DNA of 64,000 nucleotides, taken from the NCBI GenBank assembly GCA_027922465.2, contig BQMF02000025.1, forward strand, positions 1,460,501 to 1,524,500. The letters are read 5' to 3'. A program made the position numbers and the translations under genes. Positions 47,229 through 57,499 of this stretch are shown here, piece after piece. The DNA comes from Turritopsis dohrnii (Eukaryota; Cnidaria; Hydrozoa; Anthoathecata; Oceaniidae). Numbering within the stretch: position 1 is the first letter of the stretch; every line of letters starts with the position of its first letter. The notes below the pieces were generated by a model that was given only the letters and a program-made list of their open reading frames with translations, was not told where the DNA came from and did not search any database.

Positions 47229-49669
47229 AAACTGTCATTTCATTTATCAGACGGCTGGTATGTACAAGCTATCTTCAAATAATCTTCAAGTAATGGATGA
47301 TGGTTTAGTAATTGTATTAACTTGAATGAAACTTCTTTTGAGAAATCTGACGAGGAATGTTAACTTGAAAGGTCGTATCTTTTTTCACATCAACTGGAGG
47401 AATTTTTCTCTTTTGTCAAGAAAAAATTCCAAATTGACGGAAATTCTTGTTTCCTAGGAAACCAAACAAGCTGCAGTTGACATGGAAACGAGGCGAAAGA
47501 AGAAAGTCTGTGGAAATAGTAAGTGCAATATTTGTAAAACAAACAAACTAAGACCATTCCTCATAATTTGCTTTTCCTCATAGAATTGTGACGAGTTCTC
47601 CGCACAAACAGACGTTCGTACTGATGCAACACTCGGTATGATAATCACACTTTACAAGGTACTTGTTCAGATGTATGTAGCACAAAGTCACACAGTTTCG
47701 GATTTAGTGAAAGAAATTGTAATTTTAGGTTGAAGGTGTGTACCAAGCGAAGGATTACACATTGGATTTAGAGGAGGTGAGTAGTCATGCTGGATTGGTT
47801 TCCTTCTTCTATTCTATCGACTTTGCTACTTCGACTTTGCTTTGTTGTCAGGTGAACGGTCTGTCAGTGAAGAAGATGGCTACCTCTTCTCTCGACATGT
47901 GCGAATGTTTGGATGGTGAGCAGAAGTGAGTTTGTTTCATTTGACCATGTTGTATTCATTCGTGCATGAGAGTGAACAGTTGTTGTTTAGGATGAAGGTA
48001 GCGATGAAGTCTCTATCGCAGAAGATGTCCGATATCCACCTTCATATCGTTTTCAACAGTGTGTTTTTGAAGAGTGGTCACGTGAGGTTGGTACCAACCT
48101 TCATGTCGTCACTAATTGGAAACTAAGTTGTTTGATTCTCTCTTTTCCTTTAGAGATCTGGACATGGAGAGTAATTTCAGTCACGTGACCGATGACGATC
48201 TTGATGCAAGCTGTGAAAACCTTCATGAAGTATCCATGATGCAATCCAGAGCTATTTTGTACTTTCCTTTTTCATTTATTTATTAATTTGTTTATATTCA
48301 GTAAAGGTAATTTCGTTGACGTTGTTTACAGACGTCACTCGAAGTTTCTTGACGACATTGACGTGGTGAATAATTTGACGTTGAGTCGCTTTTCAAACCT
48401 GCCGTCACTAGCCGTGTTACCAGGTCTCAAAAGCCACGCTACTAAAGATGAATTCATTGGTGGGTACGAGTGTTAGCAGCAAGCCTTCACAATAATGTTT
48501 CTGCTGTGTCCCTATTCTTCCCTTCTTCACTAGGATGAAGTGTTTGAAGGTGTTTTTCTTTATTGCTTTCAGACTCGACAAACAAAACTGTTTCCAGGTT
48601 GTCGTTTAAGGTAAAAGCATTGAAACCAAAAGCATTGGTCACACCTACCTTCTTAACATTCTTCCTTCTTTTCTGAAGGGTGGTGAAGCAAGTGAGATAA
48701 TACATCAAGTATGCGACGATGATGTTGTCATAAGGAGAAGTTTAAAACTGAAGTAAGATTCAAAACTCCAGTAACGAGTTACCTCTAGTGCTTTCTAATT
48801 CATTTCTGTTTGTTTCAGGAAAATTGAGCTTGAAAACGAGGCATTACGCGTTCGAAACGTCCACCTGATGTCTATGATTGGTACTTACAAACACGACATG
48901 GAAGTGATGCAATCAGAAATCCAGGAGCTTCTACGGCTCGTACAAGAACTTCGTGTCAAGGTAACATGACTTGTTTAGTCAGGAAAATCCAGTCCATTTC
49001 ATCAAGCATATATTTATATATAGTTGTACGAATCGGAAGATGCGGGCAGGAAAACATTCTCTAAGACACTTGTCAAACAACCTGTGAACGTAAGTAGACG
49101 GTTTGTATGCTGGTATGACGTCACTGTGGCTTTCTACTGATCATCGTCATTTCTTGATGCAGTTGAAGGGGTGGTTGTGTAAGCGTGGTGTACGAGGTGG
49201 TCCTCTCGGCCGTCGGTGGAAGAGACGCTGGTTCGTCCAGTCACATGACCGATGCTTGTATTACTACAAGAAACAAACGTCATCCAATCACCAGGGGTGA
49301 GTGTGCTTGAATGATCTTTTAATGAACAGACAGTGAGCTGGTGTTTGTTTGTTTAGTTTTATCGAGTTGGAGAAGATCATCGGTGTACAAGACGTGGTCT
49401 CACACAAACAAGATAAGAATAATGGATCATTCAATGTGATGACAGAATCTCGCATCTATTACTTGATGGCTCACGACGAGCAAGAAAAACTCAGGTTTGG
49501 CCATATGTTTCTCACACCAACTTTTTGGCGTAACCCTAAATATGATTTATTCGTCAGTGCGGCCAGCTAGTTTGATTTTTAAGCTCTCTGCTATTCGTCT
49601 TTCAGATGGATTAATTCGTTAGACTCCATGCAAGAGACTACTCGAAAATACAAATCCCTTCACAGATGA
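47229..49669 (+). CDS. NT-C2, coiled-coil and PH-domain protein (5' exon missing)
   Basis: Fifteen exons join in phase to 423 residues: 47229-47257, 47458-47518, 47584-47658, 47729-47776, 47852-47925, 47991-48086, 48154-48258, 48332-48459, 48573-48610, 48679-48752, 48819-48960, 49024-49089, 49163-49296, 49357-49494, 49606-49669 (TGA). The N-terminal third fits the NT-C2 pattern (LTWKRGERRKS, ITLYKVEGVYQAKDYTLDLE, then LHIVFNSVFLK), a membrane- or cytoskeleton-binding C2 variant seen in EHBP1/FAM102-type proteins. A coiled coil follows (KIELENEALRVRNVHLM onward). The C-terminus is a canonical PH domain: KGWLCKRGV, RRWKRRWFVQ, LYYYK and the terminal helix WINSLDSM. The start codon was not found. 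The very short first exon is the least certain. It probably acts as a cytosolic phosphoinositide-binding scaffold. Confidence 0.8.
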
Positions 49670-50213
49670 TTTCGCTCCGATTTATTATCGGGAAACACCA
49701 TGTGATCAAGATCAACATCACGTGATTACAATCAAAAAGAACATCATACTTTCGTCGTATCTATTGATCAACGTGATTCTGCTTCAAAACGAGGCTATGC
49801 GACGTAACGTATAGCAAAGTCGATGAACTGAGGAAAGATTTGTGTTATTGTTCATTTGTCTGAAACGTTTGATTGTTTCTGATGGATATCTGGGTTGATC
49901 AAATCATTATGATGAGAGTAACCAACCAAATCCTTCTCAAACTTTCGTTTGGCACAACCCTAACAGATTATTAAATAGTTTCGTAGAGAAATTTTTAGAG
50001 AAGTGATTTTTCGTATTTTCGTATTTTTGGTATGATTGTATTTTTTTTGTTCGAAATATTTATTGTTAATTAGTTCGGTAAATTATCACGTGAACACCAT
50101 CTGCTATCTCTCTAATTAGTGTCGATAATGACGCGGAAATTGTGAAACATTCTCTCCACACCATATGTTCTGTTGTAGATAAGAAAAAAATTCAAAATAT
50201 CAAAGATGACACG

Positions 50214-52325
50214 ATGAGCAACTCGCCATACGCTAAACCAAATGTTGCCATGCAACGAAACTCACGAAATCTATCCAAGGAAGAGATGGTAGCCAAACTG
50301 GCTCAGCAGACTGGGCTGGAAGTGTCCATGGCAAAAGATTTTCTGGCGTCCAACAACTGGCATCTGGAAGAAGGTAGTCACCAATCTATTTGTCTTCTTG
50401 TGATGTCATGTTAGAAAAGGCTTTTTAAAAAATATTTTTATTATGCTAGCTATCAGAGGTTTTAAAGAGCTGGTGGAAATAGATAAGCGCTCCACCAAGC
50501 CTGCTGCTGGTGGTGGTGACACCAAAGGCTTGCGTCAAGTTGGTCGAGGATTTTCTGTGTCCAACATGCAGCTGGTCAAAGAAGTTCGGGACCATCTTTC
50601 AGTCGACGATAAGTTTTATGACGAGAAGCAATTTGATATGTTTGATTCTTCATCTCGAAAAAATTTCGTTCTACCCGACATCAGTCAATACGATCGAGAG
50701 TTGGCCAATTTCATCAAGTTAGATTTAACTAGTGTGACCACGTTGCAAGCACTTGTTTGTGCTGGTAAGTGGAGACATGTTTACTGTGAGAGTATTGCGT
50801 TGGCATGAGTAATTTTACCTCTGTTGTGTTTAGGTCGTTTAAACTGGTGGGCAGAGTATGGTACATGTCGAAAGTTGTTTCCCTTATCAACCGTGGGCGA
50901 TGGCAATTGTTTATTGCACGCCGCTTCTCTTGGGATGTGGGGTTTTCATGATCGGATGCTGGTATTGCGGAAAGCATTACATCAAGTGATGTTGCATCCG
51001 TTGGCAGATAAAGCACTGCGAAGGCGATGGAAGTACAACGTCTGGCAGGATAACATCAAATGCGGTAAAACATTAACATGTCCGTTGTGTTTCGTCTCAC
51101 GTCTCAGACTGTAAACCTTCTTCCATAACGTTTAGGCGGGTTGACCTATAATGGCGCTGAATGGGCGGCTGAATGGGCAACTGTGGTTAAGTTAACATCT
51201 GATCGCCCTCGACGTATGGAGTGCGGAATTCCTTCCCGTCGCATCAGCCGGCAGTTGTCGACTCCATCGGCAGAAAATGCGGCGTCAACTGTTTTAAATT
51301 TAAACGAAGGTGAAAGTTTAGACAGCTTGGAAGCTGTTCATGTTTACGCCCTGGCCAACTTGCTTTGCCGCCCGATCATTGTGGTGGCGGAAGAGATGTT
51401 ACAAGATTCGCACGGCAATGATCTTGTTCCTATTCCTTTTGGAGGAATCTACCTTCCTATGGAACGGCCTGCAGATGTGTGCTCCAAATATCCGCTCGTA
51501 CTCGCATACCATGCCTCACACTTCTCCGCCTTAGTGTGTGCGGATGGTGAAATCACCTTCAAAGGAGAACGCCTTTCAACCAGTGTTCCTTTGGAAGACA
51601 ATGATCTTCAAACGTTACCGCTACGCTTTCTCATCGACCCTGGAATTACGTGGGACTTAATTCAAGATGATAGTGTCCGTAACGAAATAACCGAACCTAC
51701 GTTCCGAGAGAAGTTGGAATTACTTCGGAAATATGTGGATGTTGTGAAAGTTACGGTTTCTTCTGAGGCGAAGGGACAACTTCAAGCTAAACAGAACGAG
51801 CAGTCAGTGAAAGTTCCTTTCTTGAGAGAACAGCGTGATTTCCTCCTCGCTGCCAGGCTTAACGTTAAAGAGAGGCCGGTAAGATATGATGAAATGATGG
51901 CGAACTACCTCCGAAAAGTCAAGCAAAGGTTCTTAGAATTAAGTGAAAAGTGTCTTATCTGCAACCGTGTTATTTCGTGCAACGGAAATGGGTTTTGCGC
52001 CAAGTGTTCTGAGAAACGAGAAGCGAAGAAAAACAGAACTTCTCCCACGACACTCTCGCGCCAACCGAACTTTGTAGACAATAAACGAGATGGTCTGGCT
52101 GCCAGAAGTATCGCGGTTTTGGAAAATATTCCGCCTGAATCAACGAGTCAAATTTCGACTTTCTCATACACCTCCTACCGTGACGGAGTTGTCCCAATCA
52201 CCGACGAACGAACTCGTCCGACAAACCCGATAGGAGCAAACTGTCGGACGAACGGATGTCGGTTTTATGGGAGTGAGAAAACACTTGGATATTGTTCAAG
52301 TTGTTACAGAACATATCAGCGATAG
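50214..52325 (+). CDS. OTUD7: OTU deubiquitinase of the OTUD7/Cezanne type
   Basis: Four exons (50214-50373, 50450-50764, 50834-51064, 51136-52325) with phase-1 introns throughout give 631 residues. ATG 50214 opens MSNSPYAKP; the frame upstream has no ATG. Order of parts: UBA-like helices ([20 protein letters not shown], about 25-55); OTU peptidase with catalytic cysteine in [12 protein letters not shown] (about residue 184) and catalytic histidine in [10 protein letters not shown] (about 363); a CLIC-...-CAKC cysteine cluster near 505; and a C-terminal A20-type zinc finger (C-x4-C-x11-C-x2-C). This is the OTUD7A/B layout, an enzyme that removes Lys11-linked ubiquitin chains and tempers NF-kB signalling. 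It follows the PH-domain gene on the same strand by about 545 bp. Which vertebrate paralog it matches cannot be said; likely a single ancestral OTUD7. Confidence 0.9.
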
Positions 52326-52406
52326 ATTTCAGGGATGACGAACGCCACGACGTACGTCAAGAAACTTGGTTGACGACACGAACGTAGATTTTCCATTTGA
52401 TATTTA

Positions 52407-52412
52407 AATAAA
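52407..52412 (+). terminator. Poly(A) signal of the OTUD7-like gene
   Basis: AATAAA 82 bp after the stop codon, in an AT-rich tail before the convergent gene. Confidence 0.6.
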
Positions 52413-52476
52413 TATATTTACAACTTAATAATTTCTAAGTCACTTGTACATCTGAAATATTTTTATAAGAATGTGT

Positions 52477-53459
52477 TTAGTACAAACAGGCAGGTACTTT
52501 GCATACAAAGCGACCGTCATTTTGTCTCTGAAAGGAAAAATAGTTCATGTGTTAAGTAAACCACACCACAAAGTCCCAAATAACATCTAGACAATTTCTA
52601 TTTACCCGTTTTCGTGGTTGGCATGGATACTTGTGTCTTGAGCACGTTTCATGATGGATGCATTTTCCAAATTCCTCCATGCATTGAAAGTCGTCCTGTT
52701 TACATTTCGGACACGGAGATTCTCGTTTGGTTTTGAAATAACATGCTTGACAGTTCGTGTGCTGGCATTTTGATTGACAGTTTCGGGTTTTGACAGCGTT
52801 ACTTCTGATGTGAAGAAAATGAACGATCAAAACATATTTTCTCACAAGTTGATAATATATTTATAAGAAACTTACGATGCGGAGCATGCGGCGTATGGGC
52901 GTTTCGAGCAGAACTCGTAAGTACATTTGGGTTTACACCGCCCAAACACTATGTCGGCACCCGTTGTTTTGTCGAGTATTCTTTCATTAGGAGTTTTTGG
53001 GATCGCTAAAGAAACGTTTATTCGAATTTGAATAATTAGTCTCAGCCACTCAGCTGTCAAGAATAGAGGTTCTGGTAGTGGTAAGCTGTGATTGAATGAT
53101 ATATCATTTAATATGTTAAGATGGTTATACAGATCTATTAAACAGAAGCAGATATAAAGCTGCTTACGTTGACATGTTCCCACATCACCAGACTTCTTGT
53201 AACAAGTTAAACCATGCCCACACGTTCCATAAACATTCATATTTCCTCCACAAAGATCATCTCTCTTTTTAGCGCATTGTAGGCAACAGTTACAAGGACC
53301 CAACGCTGTACCTGCTTCACCACACTGCTCCATTAACAAGTTAGGCGCAATACACATCACTAACGAACAATTTTTCGGACATTTGAAAGGCGGTTTCGTT
53401 GTACACTCCAAAAGAGCGGCAAGAAAAAGCAAGCTAATCGCACAATGAGTGTACATCAT
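52477..53459 (-). CDS. Secreted cysteine-rich protein with IGFBP-like N-terminal domain (copy A)
   Basis: Four exons (53168-53459, 52876-53005, 52606-52804, 52477-52527) give 223 residues. ATG 53459 is chosen because it opens a signal peptide (MMYTHCAISLLFLAALLEC). An ATG 102 bp upstream in frame would hide it. The first exon has the IGFBP/SIBD cysteine pattern: CPKNC, then GPCNCCLQCA and DLCGG...GTCGHGLTC, similar to the GCGCCxxC core of IGF-binding N-domains. The second exon carries CKPKCTYEFCSK. The third carries CQACYFKTKR and CPKC, and the last FVCKVPAC. No transmembrane segment other than the signal. The ligand is unknown. Convergent with the OTUD7-like gene (151 bp between stops) and tandem with copy B. 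Confidence 0.8.
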
Positions 53460-54426
53460 TCCTTCAGACTGATCAACTGCTGGCTTCCCGACAACTTTTA
53501 TAACATTTATGACACATTTACGCATCGCTGAGTAAACAAGCCTCATTTGATTCAATGGCATTCCTTAATGATCATGTCATTTCACATTGATCATGGAAAC
53601 ATTTATCATTAATCACTTATCCGATAACAACCAAACGATTTGGCAAACCAATTTGTCATTTATGCGATCGTCATGTTGTTTTGCGGTCGAACTTAAAAGT
53701 TCAGTTGATTCAACCACTCGTGCGAGTAATTAAACGCTTGAATCACGTGACAATAATTCTTTCTTATGGGCGAATCAATAAACCGTCTGTAAAGCTTGAT
53801 CACAAAGTCGTTTTTGAAACACCTAACCATTTTTGATTCACTTTCATTTTTCTGACTGCCTGGAAAAAAACAAACAAAAAACAGGGTTGCTATGACAACG
53901 TTGTCTACACAACGAGAACATGTTATTACGAAGCGAGCGGTTTCGAGGTGAGAACGGCAGATTGAATCATCAAATGAACTTGATATTACTTAAACGTGTT
54001 AAAATTTTATTACATTGTGTAATATTTTACGCGGCTATCACGTCATCGCTTTCTATGAAGTGAGGCTGGAAATATCCCCAAACATGTTATCGGAAAGTGA
54101 ATCCACGACTACTTTTTTGTAACTCAGCATGAAACATACTCGTTAATTCGCGACTGAAGAACTTGTGTGAGATTTAAACCATGAGCAGTCCTCTCAATAC
54201 TTCATCCTTACACAGACTCAATACTTCATCCTTACACAGACTCAATATTTCATCGCAGAAGGAAAAGAAAAGGCGTTGGTATATGAATGACGTATATAAA
54301 CAAATACTCGCAAATATGCTTTTTTTTATACATTAAAATGCTGATTTACATAAATAAATAATAACTATTCCTAAAATAACATTTAATCCATCTCATGGTT
54401 GACATATCTCCTTTCTTTCCAAACAG
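53460..54426. other. Spacer between the two cysteine-rich genes
   Basis: Holds the presumed promoter of copy A (an in-frame ATG at 53561 could be a longer start), a 24-bp minisatellite (54193-54254) and, for copy B, ATTAAA on the minus strand at 54382-54387, about 40 bp past its stop. Confidence 0.5.
54193..54254. repeat. 24-bp minisatellite, 2.6 copies
   Basis: Two exact 24-bp units starting CTCAATACTTCATCC and a third partial, slightly changed unit. Confidence 0.9.
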
Positions 54427-55803
54427 CTAGATGAAACAAGCAGCTACCTTGCACACGAATCGCCCGTCACTTTTTTTCTGAAATAAAACAACGATAAATA
54501 AGTAAATAACAACAACCCACGTAACGCGCCTTAACACAGTAGCGAGTGACGCACCCTCTGATGTGGTTCACACGGATACTTATGTCGCGTGCAAGTGTCT
54601 TTTCGAACACATCTGGAAAACTTTCTCATGCAATTGAAATCGTCTCGGTTACATTTCGGACATGGCGGTTCTCGCTTCGTTTTGAAATAACATGCTTGGC
54701 AAACTGTGTGTTGGCACGGCTGTTGACACGAACGAGCGATTATCACGTTGTCACTGAACAAAACAAAAACAAAAATAAAGAAAATTCCGAACATTGTTCG
54801 TCGTCCGTAAAATCTGAAAGTGATGAGCGCTTACACAGCTGAACAAACAGCGTTCGGCCACTTGGAGCAGAAGTCCGGAGTACATTTAGGTTTACACATC
54901 ACTTCCACAGAATTATCAATGCGAAGCGCGAAATCCCGAGCACTTGGTCGTGTTGGATTTGCTAAAAGTAAGAAAAGCCATAACTATAACGGGGTGGTGA
55001 TTCATGTGAACGATGATGGGGAAATGTTGTTACAAAGTTGACATAAGTCAGTGATGATGAGGAAGCAGACGACGAGGTAATGATCAGCTTAATCATCACA
55101 TCACTGATAAACATCTCAAGTGGAAATTAAGTTTATTTCACAATGTATTGAAATATGCAACAGTCAATTAGCAGTCATTTAAAAGCGTGTCAAGTGGAGG
55201 AGTATTGAAGCAACAGATCCTCGTCAGAAACAATGAAGCTTTCACCATTCAAAACCAACGGAAAATAATTAAAAACAACGACGTTAAATTCACGTCAATT
55301 CAACAGAAATGGCGATGTTAAGCGAGTTTACTGTTGATGAATGCCATTAAGGAATATTTCAAGCTACTGATGGCAAAATAATATGTTTGTTTTTTGTTTG
55401 ATAAACGGAATGAAAACCCATTACTAAATCAAATGACAACTTCTACCCGGATACTTGCCAGTTTAGTTTAATAAATGGCATCATGGACACACTTACGTCG
55501 ACAAACTCCACTTTCACCGGCGGCACGGTCAGAAGGATAGCAGAATAAACCGCGGCCACATTTACCAAATATCCACTGCGCACCACCACAAATGTCACCA
55601 TCTCCTTGTGCACATACCTGGCAGCAACCACACGGATCATAGACCGTACCAGCAACGCAAAAGTTCTTCAGAGTTTTGAATTTATTACATAACACTCGAG
55701 AACAATCCGAAGGGCATTTTGGTTCCAGAAAATTGTTGTAGGCCAGAGAAAGGGTGGCGGACATAACTGCAAGTAGAATGACGTGTACAATCTCGTCAGT
55801 CAT
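54427..55803 (-). CDS. Secreted cysteine-rich protein with IGFBP-like N-terminal domain (copy B)
   Basis: Four exons (55497-55803, 54835-54961, 54555-54753, 54427-54477) give 227 residues. ATG 55803 begins a signal peptide (IVHVILLAVMSATLSLA). Cysteine layout matches copy A: CPSDC, DPCGCCQVCA and DICGG...GKCGRGLFC in exon 1, CKPKCTPDFCSK in exon 2, CQACYFKTKREPPCPKC in exon 3, FVCKVAAC in exon 4. Intron phases are 1, 2, 0 in both genes, and exons 3 and 4 have the same lengths (199 and 51 bp). The first intron is longer here (about 535 bp). CGCCQVCA is closest to the IGFBP core motif. Probably a secreted growth-factor-binding or matricellular protein; the ligand cannot be inferred. Confidence 0.82.
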
Positions 55804-57499
55804 AGCGACAGCGTCATCTAAAAAAATTCAAGAAGCTTCGGTGAAAGATGGTGAGAACTTGTTCTTCGTCGTAGAGGCAAAACAAAGATATTCGAAAGAA
55901 TTGATAAGCAGATGCAGGCGAAGGAGTGTTGGTTGGTAGTTTGGTTTGTCAGCTCATCAACACGTAATGAACAAGATTTCTTTGAAAAAAAAAAAAAAAA
56001 AAGTTAAAAAAGCGAGCAGTGGGTGAAATTTTTTAATTAGCCATGTAACGGATGCACAGATTTCCTGAAGCCATTATTTCTTAATATAGTAGCCATAAAT
56101 ATTTGAAATGTTTTTTCTGATGTGCTTAATAATAAACTTGTCAAAGTATAACTAACAACTTCTTTCAACTTCCTTTTCAACACTATGTCGTCTACTACCA
56201 GTCAGTCAGTGGTGAAGTCGTACTTGAAGACAGTGATAGATGAGATTACAACAGGAAAACAAAGATAATTAACTTGACAACGACAAGAAAAAATTGAAGG
56301 AAACATCGAAGGCGAAGAAAGATAAAAAAACTAGATAGGAAAATAAAAAAGATGAAATATGATAAAACATTTTTCCAACACAAAGAAAACTGATGAAAGA
56401 AAAGATTTCAAAAACCTGTATTTACCTACTCGATGTTCAGTTTCAGGATTTTCAAGTGTCACTTGAACCTTGTAGAACTAACAAAGAGAACTTGTGTCTT
56501 AAGAATAAAAAAACTTTGTAACACAAACGCGTGCGTGTCTTTCATTTTCCACGATATCTGTCCATCGGACATTTGTCGAGATGTTCACACGTATTTCGGT
56601 TGGAACTAAAAGCTTCTCAAGTTCACAAGCCACACTTTAATCAACATGACGATCAAACAGTTTTTTTTTCAGGGGGATTGGATATCGTGCGAAATATCAA
56701 ACAATTATACTTACATGATATTTTGTTTGTCTGGAGTTTATATGAAGCAGCAGTAGCGGCAGTGTTCTAACAAAAACAACAACAAATTGTATCAATGCCT
56801 CATCAGCGATACGAACGAAGAAGGAGGTGCTTGCATGAAAGCTTACAATTATTATCTGCTGGCGAGTGAAGTGAAGGTGGCGAGTGAAGTCTGCTAGACA
56901 GTCCACTTGAATAAGATATCGAACACAACTCACTCCCAAATTTCGTCTATTCAATCACCACCGCGAAATTAGTTTCCAGACCTTTCAGCAAAAACTAGGC
57001 GAAGCTTAGCCGTGCATGAACTTCTTAACATTTACTGCATACACGAGTCATGTAATGAGCTCACCAACTGCTTAATAGTATCAACTAGTGGTGAGAGTAA
57101 TCAAATCATCTGGTTGGCTGGTATGTTCTTGTAATGTCATCAAACGATACAATCAGGAAATTGAAAACACACAAGTTAAGTCGATCAATACGAATGAAAG
57201 ATTTCATTGCTACTCCTTCAATTACCACGGATTAAGGAGAAAAAATGTTTGTTATCCATCCTCCCGCCTATGTACTTATGTCGTGTGGAGAACATATTAT
57301 AATCGGAAACCAATTCTAAATCGAGACAATCCTTGAAACTCCTTCACGCATATAACTGTCAATTAGATGAGGTTTGAATATAACAGCACAATGACTCGAA
57401 TAAAATCCATTCGTTACAACATCACAGTAGTTTGTCAACTAGAAAATATGCAGTAGTCATAGTAACGAAAATAAACTGCCCAGGAAATTATTTGGGTGT
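55804..57499. other. No gene recognised
   Basis: Intergenic sequence between copy B and the 3' end of DDX59, with a poly-A run near 55986. Short frames show no domains. Confidence 0.5.

Noticed and set aside
53460..53561. Longer start (ATG 53561) for cysteine-rich gene A
   Set aside because: It would add 34 residues before a clear signal peptide; the paralog starts directly at its signal peptide.
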